Shown: positions 7,833 to 16,941, numbered from the stretch's first letter. The stretch: DNA of 38,792 nucleotides from Oscillatoriales cyanobacterium PMM_0080 (GCA_949127775.1 CASBQF010000312.1:1-38792); one strand, 5' to 3'. Numbers and translations: made by a program. Notes: a model not told the origin generated them from the sequence alone.

Positions 7833-9005
7833 ATGAAAATTTTTATTAGCACTGGTGAGGTTTCTGGCGATTTGCAAGGAGCTTTGTTAGTTGCCGCCTT
7901 AAAACGTCACGCTGTTGCGGCTGGTTTTGAGTTAGAAATAACTGCATTGGGCGGCCCGCAAATGGCGGAAGCTGGTGCTACTATTTTAGGCGATACTGTG
8001 GGCATTGGTTCTATGGGAATTATAGAATCTATACCGTATATTTGGCCAACAATCAAAGTTCAGCAAAAAGCTAAACAATATCTCAAAAAATTCCGCCCCG
8101 ATGCAGTTGTATTGATTGATTATTTGACTCCAAATCTCGGTATTGGTAGCTACATTCGCCGCTATTTGCCTGATTTGCCTGTGGTTTGGTATATCGCACC
8201 TCAAGAATGGGTTTGCTCGATTTCTCCTCGCAATACTGAATTGATTATCAATATTGCCGATCGAATTTTGGCGATTTTCCCGGAGGAAGCTAGTTATTAT
8301 CGCGCCAAAGGCTCTCAAGTCAGTTGGGTTGGTCATCCTTTGGTGGATAGAATGCAATCTGCGCCCAGCCGGGAAGTTGCCCGCAAAACTTTGGGAATTG
8401 AGCCGGAACAGGTGTCGATCGCCCTAATCCCCGCTTCCAGACACCAAGAACTTAAGTACCTGATGCCGGTTATATTTGAGGCTGCTCAAATTCTGCAAGC
8501 TAAATTGCCGGAAGTTCATTTCTGGATTCCGCTTTCTCAATCCGTTTTCCGCAGCAAAATCGAAACAGCTATTGCAGATTACGGTTTGCGGGCTACCTTG
8601 CTAGAAAATCAAAGTCTGGAAATTTTGGCTGCTGCCGACTTTGCGATCGCCAAATCTGGTACTGTTAATTTGGAATTAGCTTTGCTCGACGTTCCGCAAG
8701 TTGTCGCCTACCGCGTCAGTCATATTACGGCGATTATTGCTCGCCACGTGCTGAAATTGTCGATTCCTTTTATCTCTCCGCCCAATTTGGTGCAAATGAA
8801 GCCGATCGTCCCGGAGTTGCTGCAAGACGAGGCTACTGCGGAAAATATAGTTTTCCACGCCCTGGAATTGCTGCAAAATGCCGATCGACGCCAGGAAATA
8901 AAAGCCGGCTATCGCCAAATGCGGGAAACTCTGGGAGATGTGGGTGTGTGCGATCGCGCGGCTGCCGAAATAATCAAAAATATCAAATTAAATACAGCAA
9001 ATTAA
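7833..9005 (+). CDS. lpxB: Lipid-A-disaccharide synthase
   Basis: LpxB is the peripheral membrane GT19 glycosyltransferase that joins lipid X and UDP-2,3-diacylglucosamine. The 390-residue length is close to E. coli's 382. The N-terminus MKIFISTGEVSGDLQGALL is the family signature (GExSGD). Other markers are VVLIDYLTPNLG, VVWYIAPQEWVC, VGHPLVDRM, LIPASRHQELKYLMPV and AKSGTVNLELALLDVPQVVAYR. It lies 18 bp after the Uma2-type gene and ends 23 bp before the DNA methyltransferase start, so all three may share a transcript. Confidence 0.97.
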   Translation: MKIFISTGEVSGDLQGALLVAALKRHAVAAGFELEITALGGPQMAEAGATILGDTVGIGSMGIIESIPYIWPTIKVQQKAKQYLKKFRPDAVVLIDYLTPNLGIGSYIRRYLPDLPVVWYIAPQEWVCSISPRNTELIINIADRILAIFPEEASYYRAKGSQVSWVGHPLVDRMQSAPSREVARKTLGIEPEQVSIALIPASRHQELKYLMPVIFEAAQILQAKLPEVHFWIPLSQSVFRSKIETAIADYGLRATLLENQSLEILAAADFAIAKSGTVNLELALLDVPQVVAYRVSHITAIIARHVLKLSIPFISPPNLVQMKPIVPELLQDEATAENIVFHALELLQNADRRQEIKAGYRQMRETLGDVGVCDRAAAEIIKNIKLNTAN

Positions 9006-9028
9006 AGAAAATTTAGTATTAAAATGTT

Positions 9029-10309
9029 ATGCCAAGCTATCGGAAAAAGCGACCGATCGCTGTCGATTTATTTGCAGGCGCGGGCGGGATGACTCTGGGT
9101 TTTGAACAAGCAGGTTTTGACGTACTTGCCTCGGTCGAAATTGACCCCATTCACTGCGCTACCCACGAGTTTAATTTCCCGTTGTGTTCTATTTTGTGCA
9201 AGGATGTCGCACAGTTGACGGGATCGGAAATTAGGGCAAAATCGGCGATCGGGCGACGCGAGATAGACGTAGTAATCAGCGGCTCGCCCTGTCAAGGATT
9301 CTCGATGATGGGCAAGCGCGATGTGGATGACCCGCGAAATTCTCTAATTTTTCACTTTCAGCGCTTGGTTTTGGAGCTAAAACCTAAGTTTTTCGTAATG
9401 GAAAATGTGCCGGGAATTGCATCAGGAAAACACAAAGAACTCCTAAATCTTTTGATTAGCTCTTTTCTAAAAAAAGGCTATCAAGTTGAAGAAAATTATC
9501 AAGTTCTCAACGCTGTTAACTACGGAGTGCCACAAGCTCGCAAACGATTGTTTCTGATTGGGTGCAAAAAAGGTTATGAGTTGCCAAAATACCCTCAGTC
9601 AACTACTTTTCTGCCAAAAAAGAAACTTCCTAAACGCTATAAAAAAGTTAATTTACCTGCGGTTCCGACAGTTTGGGATGCGATCGGAGATTTGCCGCAA
9701 GTGGAACAGTATAGCGAGTTGCTAAACCGAGATTGGGTAATGGCGGAGTACGGAAAGTGCAGCAGCGATTACGCGAGTTTTTTGCGCGGATTCGATGATT
9801 TTGAAAATGACTATGCTTACGATCGCCAGTACGATCGACAAATCCTCTCTTGTAGTTCGCGAACCAAACATTCTCTGGAATGTATAGAAAGATTTCATGC
9901 TGCAAAACACGGCGAAAAAGAGCCGATCAGCCGTTTTTACAAGCTGCATCCCGAGGGAGTTTGCAACACTCTCAGGGCTGGAACCGATAGGGCTAGAGGG
10001 GCTTATACGTCGCCGAGGCCGATTCACCCGATCGCCCCTCGGTGCATTACAGTCAGGGAAGCGGCGCGACTGCATTCCTATCCTGACTGGTTTAGATTTC
10101 ACGTCACAAAATGGCATGGTTTTCGCCAAGTCGGAAATTCTGTACCGCCGCTATTAGCAAAAGCTGTAGCAGCGCAGATTATTTGCGCTTTGGGCGTGAC
10201 ACCAACTAAGCCGAGTTTCAACCAACTGACATGGGGAGATGATTCGCTACTTAAACTAAATTGGTCTGAAGCAGAACAATATTATCTCAAAAGATCAGAC
10301 GGCGGTTGA
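9029..10309 (+). CDS. Orphan DNA (cytosine-5-)-methyltransferase
   Basis: This 426-residue protein has the C5-methyltransferase motifs in canonical order. Motif I is DLFAGAGGMTLGF at residues 13-25 for AdoMet binding. Motif IV is GSPCQGFS with the catalytic Cys at residue 88. Motif VI is FVMENVPG and motif VIII is QARKRLFLIG. A target-recognition region follows, then motif IX (ITVREAARLHSYPDWF) and motif X (RQVGNSVPPLLAKAVA). No restriction endonuclease gene is next to it, so it acts alone. Cyanobacteria often carry solitary C5 enzymes; Synechocystis has one for CGATCG, the core of HIP1. This protein could be of that kind, judging from recalled N-terminal similarity, but its specificity cannot be read here. 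The ATG at 9029 is the first in frame; an ATG at 9024 is out of frame. Confidence 0.93.
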   Translation: MPSYRKKRPIAVDLFAGAGGMTLGFEQAGFDVLASVEIDPIHCATHEFNFPLCSILCKDVAQLTGSEIRAKSAIGRREIDVVISGSPCQGFSMMGKRDVDDPRNSLIFHFQRLVLELKPKFFVMENVPGIASGKHKELLNLLISSFLKKGYQVEENYQVLNAVNYGVPQARKRLFLIGCKKGYELPKYPQSTTFLPKKKLPKRYKKVNLPAVPTVWDAIGDLPQVEQYSELLNRDWVMAEYGKCSSDYASFLRGFDDFENDYAYDRQYDRQILSCSSRTKHSLECIERFHAAKHGEKEPISRFYKLHPEGVCNTLRAGTDRARGAYTSPRPIHPIAPRCITVREAARLHSYPDWFRFHVTKWHGFRQVGNSVPPLLAKAVAAQIICALGVTPTKPSFNQLTWGDDSLLKLNWSEAEQYYLKRSDGG

Positions 10310-10374
10310 AACCGCGTCTATACAGGCAAAACCCGCCTTCGCGGGTTGAAAACCGGGCCGTGCGCATTGCGCAC
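10300..10374 (+). terminator. Hairpin cluster at the end of the methyltransferase gene
   Basis: Three stem-loops follow one another. 10300-10321 (agacggcggttgaaaccgcgtct, overlapping the stop) pairs with one bulge. 10331-10346 is ACCCGC-CTTC-GCGGGT. 10360-10374 is a perfect GTGCGCA/TGCGCAC palindrome. None is followed by a long T-run, so this is a possible but not textbook terminator, and the units are also dispersed repeats. Confidence 0.45.
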
Positions 10375-10432
10375 CCTACTGAATTCACACAATCCCAACA
10401 ATAATGGTGAATATAAAACTATAAATCAATAC

Positions 10433-10557
10433 GGTTTACTTAACACTATTTATGCCCCGGATATCCCCCTAAATCCCCCTTAAGAAGAGGACTTTGAGAG
10501 CATTCTTGTCCCCCCCTTTTTCAAGGGGGGTTAGGGGGGATCTCTTTTAAGTGAACC
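10433..10557. mobile_element. MITE-like palindromic element, copy A
   Basis: A 79-bp core (10463-10541) reads ATCCCCCTAAATCCCCC at one end and the imperfect inverse GGGGGTTAGGGGGGAT at the other, with ggactttgag and ttcttgtcc inside. Outer arms ggtttacttaa (10433-10443) and ttaagtgaacc (10547-10557) extend the palindrome. A second core of the same length is at 24274-24352 in the same orientation. No coding capacity. It lies between the methyltransferase and the chemosensory cluster. Confidence 0.7.
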
Positions 10558-10565
10558 CTATTCAA

Positions 10566-11912
10566 TTACAAATCAACTTCCAATCTTCCTTTCAATAAAT
10601 AAGCCGCCATTTGTCCCTTACCTTTGACACTAATTAAACCGCGTTTTTCAAACTGATACTTGTCTTCTATGAGTAAATAAGTTGCTTCCGAAATCTGAAT
10701 TCCGTCCGGTATACCGTGAGATTCCATGCGAGAAGCGGTATTTACCGTATCTCCCCACAAATCGTAAATAAACTTTTTTGTACCGATGATTCCGGCTACG
10801 ACTGGCCCGGAATGAATGCCGATGCGGATGCTGAGACTGATGCCGAGCTTTTCTCTATATTGAACTATGGCTTCTTGCATATCTAGGGCCATTTCGGCGA
10901 TCGCATTTCCGTGATCGTCTCTCGGATTTGGCAATCCCGCTACTACCATATAAGAATCGCCAATTGTCTTGATTTTTTCTAAACCGTGCTTTTCGGCAAG
11001 TTCGTCGAACTGGGAAAATATATCATTAAGTAAGTGTACTAATTGTTTGGGCGATATCGATGCTGACAACTGAGTAAAACCAACAATATCGGCGAACATG
11101 ACGCTGACTGCTGCGAATTCGTCGGCGATTATGCCTTGTTCTTTTTTTAATCTTTCGGCGATCGCCTCTGGTAATATATTTAGCAGCAACTCCTGGGATT
11201 TTTTTTGTTCTATCTCCAATTTTGCTAAATAATCCTGCATGGTTTGATAGGCAAGATTCCTTTCCAACAGGTGCATATAAGCTTTGGAGTGATAGCGGAT
11301 TCTAGCTATCAGCTCGACTTTATCGGGCAATTTCACCACATAATCGTTAGCGCCCAAGGAAAATGCTTGCGCTTTTAGTTCCGCTTCTTCTTTACTGGAG
11401 AGCACAATCATCGGAATGTCTCGCGTCAGCGAATTTGCTCGAAAAAACCGCAGCAACTGCAATCCATCTATTTCGGGCATTACTAAATCTTGGAGGATTA
11501 CTGTTGGCTTCACCTCTAATGCTTTCTTAATTGCTTGAGCCGGATCGTTACAGTAATAAAATTTTATATCTTTTTCACTAGCAAGCATTCGGCGCACCGC
11601 TTCGCCGATCATTTCCTGATCGTCAATCAGTAAAACTGTCACACTGTATTCGGTCAAGCTAGATGGTTTTTTGCTTTCTGAATTTAAGGGTAAACTTAAG
11701 TCAACCGAGTGGCGGCCTCTCTCCAAGCTGAGGTTACTGAGAATGGCGCTATCTTTGGCTGTAACTGGGTTTTTGCCATTATTTCCCCTGTCCTCAAACT
11801 TCAACGTTACCACGTTGTCGTTGAATCTTTGACTTTCCAGTTGATTTACTGCACAACTGCGATCGAATTCAATAGTCTGAGAGTGAGTTAATTTCATAAC
11901 TAGATCGGGCAA
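10566..11912 (-). CDS. Receiver-coiled-coil-class III adenylate cyclase (WspR-position output protein)
   Basis: The 448 residues carry a receiver at about 92-212 and a coiled coil at about 215-258. The acidic pair of the receiver is in LLIDDQEM and the phospho-Asp is D142 in VILQDLVMP. A class III cyclase domain spans about 265-440. Metal ligands are D275 (FADIVGFT) and D319 (IGDSYM). K315 (IKTIGD) and D384 (YDLWGD) are the adenine-specifying pair of adenylate cyclases, where guanylate cyclases have Glu and Cys. N391 and R395 (VNTASRMES) complete the active site, so cAMP is the expected product. The receiver strongly recalls WspR of Pseudomonas (MIGEAVRR, PTVILQDLVMP, GANDY, VKLPD, ARIRYHS), whose output is GGDEF. 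It is the last gene of the cluster; the spacer from cheB contains two hairpins. An ATG five codons later is an alternative start. Confidence 0.93.
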   Translation of the reverse strand: MPDLVMKLTHSQTIEFDRSCAVNQLESQRFNDNVVTLKFEDRGNNGKNPVTAKDSAILSNLSLERGRHSVDLSLPLNSESKKPSSLTEYSVTVLLIDDQEMIGEAVRRMLASEKDIKFYYCNDPAQAIKKALEVKPTVILQDLVMPEIDGLQLLRFFRANSLTRDIPMIVLSSKEEAELKAQAFSLGANDYVVKLPDKVELIARIRYHSKAYMHLLERNLAYQTMQDYLAKLEIEQKKSQELLLNILPEAIAERLKKEQGIIADEFAAVSVMFADIVGFTQLSASISPKQLVHLLNDIFSQFDELAEKHGLEKIKTIGDSYMVVAGLPNPRDDHGNAIAEMALDMQEAIVQYREKLGISLSIRIGIHSGPVVAGIIGTKKFIYDLWGDTVNTASRMESHGIPDGIQISEATYLLIEDKYQFEKRGLISVKGKGQMAAYLLKGRLEVDL

Positions 11913-12294
11913 CGGCCATTGTCTGGAGAGGGCAAAAACTTTTACTTAAAGTTTTGTTAATTGTTAATAGAGACCCAGTGTTATTTAATTACCTTTACCT
12001 AGCGATCGTACTAGGTTCAGAATCATGTTACCGATTTATCTTTGTAAAATCTTTACAAAGCTTAGCACGCCTAATATCGATCGCAACCCCTAGAGACGCT
12101 AGTTTTTCGGTTAGTGGTTTTTTTTGGTAGCAATGGCCCGTGAACCTACGGACTGCGATGACAATATACAGTATGTATCGACAAAATCCCAAAATATTAA
12201 CCCATAGATAGATGATCCTCGGCAAGAGTCTGCCGAGTCATCGGCCATTGTGCTTAAGACCTTAAGCCATATGGCCCAAAGGTCTCCGATATTT
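11913..12294. other. Spacer between cheB and cyclase gene with two hairpins
   Basis: This 382-bp spacer has no credible gene. It holds a strong stem at 12243-12276 (ggccattgtgcttaag / cttaagccatatggcc) and another at 12218-12237 (CTCGGCA-loop-TGCCGAG). Both lie just after the cheB stop. With no T-run they could be processing or partial termination sites, and the cyclase gene may have its own promoter in the AT-rich stretch near 11940-12000. Confidence 0.45.
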
Positions 12295-13299
12295 CTATAC
12301 TAGATACTTGATACAGGCTGAGCCGATCGCCTCGATCGGCAAAACCTGCACGGCTGCGTCCAACTCCGCCGCCGCCTTCGGCATCCCGTAAACTACCGAG
12401 GTAGCGCGGTCTTGGGCGATCGTATGCCAGCGGGCCGATCGCAAAACTTTGAGTCCTTTAGCGCCGTCTTTACCCATACCCGTTAACAGCACTGCCACAC
12501 CTTGGCCCGGCCAGTATTGGGCGATACTATTAAAAAAACTGTCTACTGAGGGACGGTAAGGATAGTCTAAAGGTTCTTTTGTATACCTAAGTGTTAAGTT
12601 CGATTGTAATACTAAGTGATCGTTAGTAGCGGCAATTACCACCTTACCGACTTCCATAGGTCGATCGGGCACTGCCACACTCACCGACAAATTACTTTTC
12701 TGACTCAGCCATTCTGCCAAACCAGGAGCAAACTCAGCATCTACGTGTTGGACGATCGCCACAGCCGCCGATAAATTAGCAGGTAAAGCCGACAGTAGAG
12801 TTGCCAAAGCTTGGGGCCCGCCAGTCGAAGAGCCGATCGCCAGCAGCGGCGGAGTCAAGCATTTGGGAGTAGCGCTGCGAAATATCGAAGTCGAGTTACT
12901 TTTGCCAATCAATCTAGCGACTTTAGAAATAGTTTTTAACAATTCCATACCACCGCTTTGGGAATTGCCCATCGACCCCAAAATCGGCGTATTAATGGCA
13001 TCCAAAGCTCCATATCCCATAGCTTCAAACACCCTACCAGAATTACCCGTTACCGAAGATGTCACCAATAGAATCGCGCAGGGAGATTGCTTCATGATCA
13101 AGCGCGTCGCCTCAACACCATCCATCACCGGCATGATCAAATCCATCAAAATCAAATCCGGGGTATTGCGAGCGCACTGTTCTACAGCCTCAGCCCCATC
13201 ACCAGCTATCCAAATAATTTCATATTCCGGTACTGTCACCAAAACTCGGCGCAAGGCTTCAGCAGCAATCAGTCTATCGTTGACGATCGCTATTTTCAT
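12295..13299 (-). CDS. cheB: Chemotaxis response regulator methylesterase CheB (WspF-like)
   Basis: CheB demethylates receptor glutamates when its receiver is phosphorylated. Counting from the ATG at 13299 (MKIAIVND), the receiver has its phospho-Asp at D53 ([13 protein letters not shown]). The methylesterase triad is Ser158 (IGSSTGG), His185 ([13 protein letters not shown]) and Asp278 ([10 protein letters not shown]). The start MKIAIVND, the SPCAILLVT block and [16 protein letters not shown] recall WspF rather than flagellar CheB. An ATG at 13314 would add five residues (MVNFN); the shorter start matches the family. It lies downstream of the CheA hybrid gene across a 490-bp repeat-filled gap. 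It should set adaptation of the three upstream receptors. Confidence 0.95.
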   Translation of the reverse strand: MKIAIVNDRLIAAEALRRVLVTVPEYEIIWIAGDGAEAVEQCARNTPDLILMDLIMPVMDGVEATRLIMKQSPCAILLVTSSVTGNSGRVFEAMGYGALDAINTPILGSMGNSQSGGMELLKTISKVARLIGKSNSTSIFRSATPKCLTPPLLAIGSSTGGPQALATLLSALPANLSAAVAIVQHVDAEFAPGLAEWLSQKSNLSVSVAVPDRPMEVGKVVIAATNDHLVLQSNLTLRYTKEPLDYPYRPSVDSFFNSIAQYWPGQGVAVLLTGMGKDGAKGLKVLRSARWHTIAQDRATSVVYGMPKAAAELDAAVQVLPIEAIGSACIKYLV

Positions 13300-13436
13300 G
13301 TTAAAGTTGACCATTATTTTATTAACTTTCAGTTGTGAATAGTTGTCGAATTCGGCTGATAGAGTTTTTTTGGCGGAATTTTTTTTAAAACATGACTGAT
13401 ACAGCTAACTATTTAATACCACATTTTGGTCTCATA

Positions 13437-13745
13437 TCAATTCCGGTTGCATCAGAATTAATATTACCCGAAATCAGGACACGGCAGTGCCGTGTCCCTA
13501 CAATAAATCGAGGTAGAAATCAGGACACGGCAGTGCCGTGTCCCTACAATAAATCGAGGTAGGGAAACGGCACTGCCGTGTCCCTACCATAAATCACGGT
13601 AGAAATCAGGAGACGGCAGTGCCGTGTCCCTACCATAAATTGAGGTAGAAATCAGGAGACGGCAGTGCCGTGTCCCTACCATAAATCACGGTAGGGAAAC
13701 GGCACTGCCGTCTCCTCTTTATCATTCCGGCGCAGCCGGAATTGA
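13437..13745. repeat. Array of six hairpin units between cheB and cheA, bounded by an inverted repeat
   Basis: Six 21-bp units starting at 13477, 13523, 13563, 13609, 13655 and 13695 have the form GGACACGGCAGTGCCGTGTCC or a close variant. The first two have perfect 10-bp arms around one base. Spacing is 46, 40, 46, 46, 40 bp, and the third and sixth units face the opposite way. The gaps (ctaccataaatcacggtag and similar) are conserved too, so this is not CRISPR. The array is flanked by tcaattccggttgc (13437-13450) and its near-inverse gcagccggaattga (13732-13745). The remainder of the 13315-13791 gap is AT-rich without genes. Confidence 0.9.
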
Positions 13746-13791
13746 TCGCATTTTTATTTTAATTAAAAAAACTCAACCGGAGATTTTTTTT

Positions 13792-16773
13792 TCAAGCCTC
13801 ACCGATTAAATCAACCACCGCATTTAACAGCGTATCGTCGTGAAAACTGCTTTTAGTTAAATAATAATCTGCTCCCACTTCCAAGCCTCTAATTCTATCT
13901 TCCTCGCGGTCTTTGTAAGAAACAATAATAACCGGAATCGATTTTAAACCCGAATGATTTTTAATTTGACTAACCAGCTCAATTCCCGTCATGCGCGGCA
14001 TATCAACATCGCTGATTACCAAGTCAAAATTCCCAGTGCGCAGAGCATTCCAACCATCCATCCCATTCACAGCTATCTCTACTTCATATCCTTGATTTTC
14101 TAAAAGTTTTCGCTCTACTTCTCGGACTGTAATCGAATCATCCACTACCAAAACGCGCTTGCGAGTAGTTGATTCAGCAGTTTGTGCAGTTTGACTAACT
14201 TTCTGCAACCGAGTTTCAGTCAGCATTTTATCAGTCGATCGCACCAAATCCTCCACATCGATAATCAGCACCGGCGAACCGTCTTCCATAAAAGCAGCAG
14301 CGCTGATATCCGCTACCTTACCCAAACGGGGATCTAAAGGCCTCACAACCAAATCTCGTTCGCCCAGAAACTTGTCTACAGCTAAACCATAGCTGCTAGA
14401 TCGATCGCTCACAATCACCACCGGTAGAAAATCCAATTTATGAGATGGTGGCGGTAACTCCAACACTTGATAAGCTGTCACCAAACCAATGTTTTGGTTG
14501 TCGAGAGTAAAATACTGTCGGTTTTCGGCGATCGCAATCTGTGCACTGTCAACGATCACAATGCGATCGATCCGAGTCAGCGGAAAAGCATAAGGTTCCC
14601 CTGAAATTTCCACCAACAGCGTCCGAATTACCGACAGAGTTAGCGGCAACTGCAAATGAAAACTCATGCCTTTTCCCGGCAGAGATGTCGCCCGTAGAAT
14701 GCCACCAACCTCCTGCACCATACTCTGCACAATATCCAAACCAACACCACGGCCCGAAATTTCCGTCACTTGACTAGCAGTAGAAAATCCCGGCAAAAAC
14801 AGAAAATCCATCAGTTCCGGTTCAGTCAATTTCGCGGCCATTTCCGCACTTACCATCCCTTTCGTGACAATTTTTTGGCGGAGTTTTTCCGGTTCGATTC
14901 CTTTTCCGTCATCCGAGACAGTAATTGACAGCATCCCGCCCCGATGTGCAGCTTCCAGCCGGATCATACCTTCGGCAGGTTTTCCCGCAGTCAAACGCGC
15001 ATCAGGGAGTTCAATACCGTGATCGAGAGCATTGCGCAAAATGTGCGTTAGCGGTGCTTCTAATTTTTCTAAAATATCTCGATCGACCTGAGTAGACTTG
15101 CCAACGACTTCAAATTTTACTTGCTTACCAAACTGTCTCGCCAAATCTCTCAGCATACGCGGAAAAGCTGAAACGCCGTCGGTAAAAGGCCTCATGTTAC
15201 TAGCAATAACTTCTCGGTACAAGCGATCGGACAAGTTAGCAGAGCGGCGGGCAAACAGTTCTAGTTCATTTAGGCGATCGGATAAAATGTGACGACAATC
15301 ATTAGCTTTTTTTCGAGCACTACCGAGATAATCTTCCGATCGCTGATCCAGCACAGAATCGCCCAAAGATTCCTGCAACTTTTCCAACAAATTATACAAT
15401 TGTCCTTGATGGGTTCTCAGTTTCAATAATGAATCAGCAAACGGTTGCAGCCATTTTGCTTCTACTAAGGATTCGCCCGCCAAACCCATAATCCGATTTA
15501 AATTTTCCGCATTGACTCGCACTACGCGGTCTCCTACTTTCGGCTTTTGAGCGTTTTCCCTGAGATTGGCAGTTGCAGTTTTGCCACTCGCCCTTCGAGT
15601 CGATAGTTGCTCTACAGTGACTGCGGTAGAGTTGCCAGTTTGGGAAATTTGACCGCTGCTTTCTGTTAATTCAGCAGTAGTATTTTGTAATGGTGGTTGC
15701 GCTGTCGGTGTTATTTGAGAATTCGTTTCATTGGCTGAAATTGCTACTTTTTGAGTTTTTGCTGCTTCAGCAATCAGATTAATAGCTGCGACAATGGAAT
15801 CTATTTCTGCCTCTCCTTCTTCTAGCCAATTTTCTATTACCAGAACCGGGATTTTCTGCATATCTTCCAGAAAGTCTACTCCAGCAAGCAGATTGTCGAT
15901 TTGACTAACATTTAAGCTAACTTTGTGCTTCTGAAGTGCCACAAATGTATCTTCTATCGCCCGGGCCAGTTTGACAACTTGGTTAAACTGAACTATTCTA
16001 GCAGCACCTTTAATTAAATGAGCAGATTTGATCGAGGAGTCCAAGTCTAAGTATTCATTGGGATTATTTTTAAGAGCTAGTAAACTTTGATTTAACAGTA
16101 TTGATTGCGCTTCTACTTCTCCCAAAAACAAAGATAACATGGGTAAATCAGTTTTTAGCAGCCGAGTTTCTGGACTTTCAACCTGCGGAAACTCTGGCAA
16201 TATTTTTTGAGAAATATCTGAATTGGCTTGTGGATAATCTGTTGCTTCTATGGTAAAATCAAGATAGGATTCCGATGCTAGTTCTGGCGTAATTTCGCTC
16301 TCAAAAATTGTCTCTGGTTCTATTTGTTCTGCTTCAGATTGGCTGTCAAAATCTAATTGTTCGTTATTGATAATTGCTAAAATAGCAGTTTCTAAGCTTT
16401 CAACTTGCGATAGATTCATCGGTAGCCAATTCTCGATCTCGGTTTCGGGGATCTGGCTGATTTGGGCCAAAAGGTCGATCGCCCGCAGCATCACATCAAT
16501 CTTATCTGGTGCATCCAGGGCGATCGAGCCAGCCTGCGCCGCCACAAAGCAATCCTCCATCACATGAGCGATTCGCACAGCAGCATCCAGTCCCACAATC
16601 CGCGCCGCACCCTTGAGCGAGTGAGCCGCGCGCATCAAAGATTCCAGCTCAGCAGGAGAACTCGGGTTATTTTCCAGCGCCAAAATGTTCTCATTTAATA
16701 TTTCTACTTGGCTGTCCGCCTCCATGCGAAATAAATCCATCATGGAGAAATTGCTCATATCTTGATTGCTCAT
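13792..16773 (-). CDS. cheA: Hybrid chemotaxis histidine kinase CheA with C-terminal receiver (WspE-like)
   Basis: The 993 residues hold two HPt domains, with phospho-His at H51 (AAHSLKGAARIVG) and H252 (SAHLIKGAARIV). A low-complexity linker runs about 330-400. The dimerisation segment follows (NLNRIMGLAGESLVEAKWL), then an HATPase domain (THILRNALDHG, VSDDGKGIEPEKL, SGRGVGLDIV). A CheW-like domain follows, and finally a receiver (VLVVDDSITVREVE, VISDVDMPRMTG with phospho-Asp near 920). It should autophosphorylate in response to the receptors and pass phosphate to its own receiver, CheB and the cyclase receiver. The single-chain kinase-receiver layout is that of WspE; the second HPt is an addition. 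An ATG at residue 6 is possible. The upstream gene is the Cys-rich cheW. Confidence 0.95.
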   Translation of the reverse strand: MSNQDMSNFSMMDLFRMEADSQVEILNENILALENNPSSPAELESLMRAAHSLKGAARIVGLDAAVRIAHVMEDCFVAAQAGSIALDAPDKIDVMLRAIDLLAQISQIPETEIENWLPMNLSQVESLETAILAIINNEQLDFDSQSEAEQIEPETIFESEITPELASESYLDFTIEATDYPQANSDISQKILPEFPQVESPETRLLKTDLPMLSLFLGEVEAQSILLNQSLLALKNNPNEYLDLDSSIKSAHLIKGAARIVQFNQVVKLARAIEDTFVALQKHKVSLNVSQIDNLLAGVDFLEDMQKIPVLVIENWLEEGEAEIDSIVAAINLIAEAAKTQKVAISANETNSQITPTAQPPLQNTTAELTESSGQISQTGNSTAVTVEQLSTRRASGKTATANLRENAQKPKVGDRVVRVNAENLNRIMGLAGESLVEAKWLQPFADSLLKLRTHQGQLYNLLEKLQESLGDSVLDQRSEDYLGSARKKANDCRHILSDRLNELELFARRSANLSDRLYREVIASNMRPFTDGVSAFPRMLRDLARQFGKQVKFEVVGKSTQVDRDILEKLEAPLTHILRNALDHGIELPDARLTAGKPAEGMIRLEAAHRGGMLSITVSDDGKGIEPEKLRQKIVTKGMVSAEMAAKLTEPELMDFLFLPGFSTASQVTEISGRGVGLDIVQSMVQEVGGILRATSLPGKGMSFHLQLPLTLSVIRTLLVEISGEPYAFPLTRIDRIVIVDSAQIAIAENRQYFTLDNQNIGLVTAYQVLELPPPSHKLDFLPVVIVSDRSSSYGLAVDKFLGERDLVVRPLDPRLGKVADISAAAFMEDGSPVLIIDVEDLVRSTDKMLTETRLQKVSQTAQTAESTTRKRVLVVDDSITVREVERKLLENQGYEVEIAVNGMDGWNALRTGNFDLVISDVDMPRMTGIELVSQIKNHSGLKSIPVIIVSYKDREEDRIRGLEVGADYYLTKSSFHDDTLLNAVVDLIGEA

Positions 16774-16798
16774 TTTTTATTACTCCTTAATTTATTTC

Positions 16799-16935
16799 AA
16801 CCCGCGGAGGCGGGTTTCGTTTGTGTAGACGCGAATTCCATTCGCCCGGTCTTTTGTGTAGACGCGAATTCCATTCGCCCGGTTTTATTAGTAGCCCGAT
16901 TTTGTTCATGTAAACGTGAATTATATTCGCCCGGT
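16799..16935. repeat. Hairpin and three-copy repeat between the Cys-rich cheW and cheA
   Basis: 16800-16815 is an ACCCGC/GCGGGT stem. Two near-identical 29-bp units with core gtagacgcgaattccattcg start at 16822 and 16855. A decayed third (catgtaaacgtgaattatattcgcccggt) lies at 16907-16935. The core cgaat-tcc-attcg is itself palindromic. These look like dispersed intergenic repeats inside an operon. Confidence 0.75.
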
Positions 16936-16941
16936 TTTGGA

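Noticed and set aside
9722-10129. 135-codon minus-strand frame opposite the methyltransferase
   Set aside because: The plus strand has all C5-methyltransferase motifs here; the opposite frame is a shadow.
12028-12225. 65-codon minus-strand frame in the cheB-cyclase gap
   Set aside because: No ribosome binding site, no family resemblance, and it overlaps a hairpin; treated as chance.
13477-13715. Regularly spaced palindromic repeats resembling a CRISPR array
   Set aside because: The sequences between repeats are themselves conserved, spacing is 40 or 46 bp, every third unit is reversed, and no cas genes are present.
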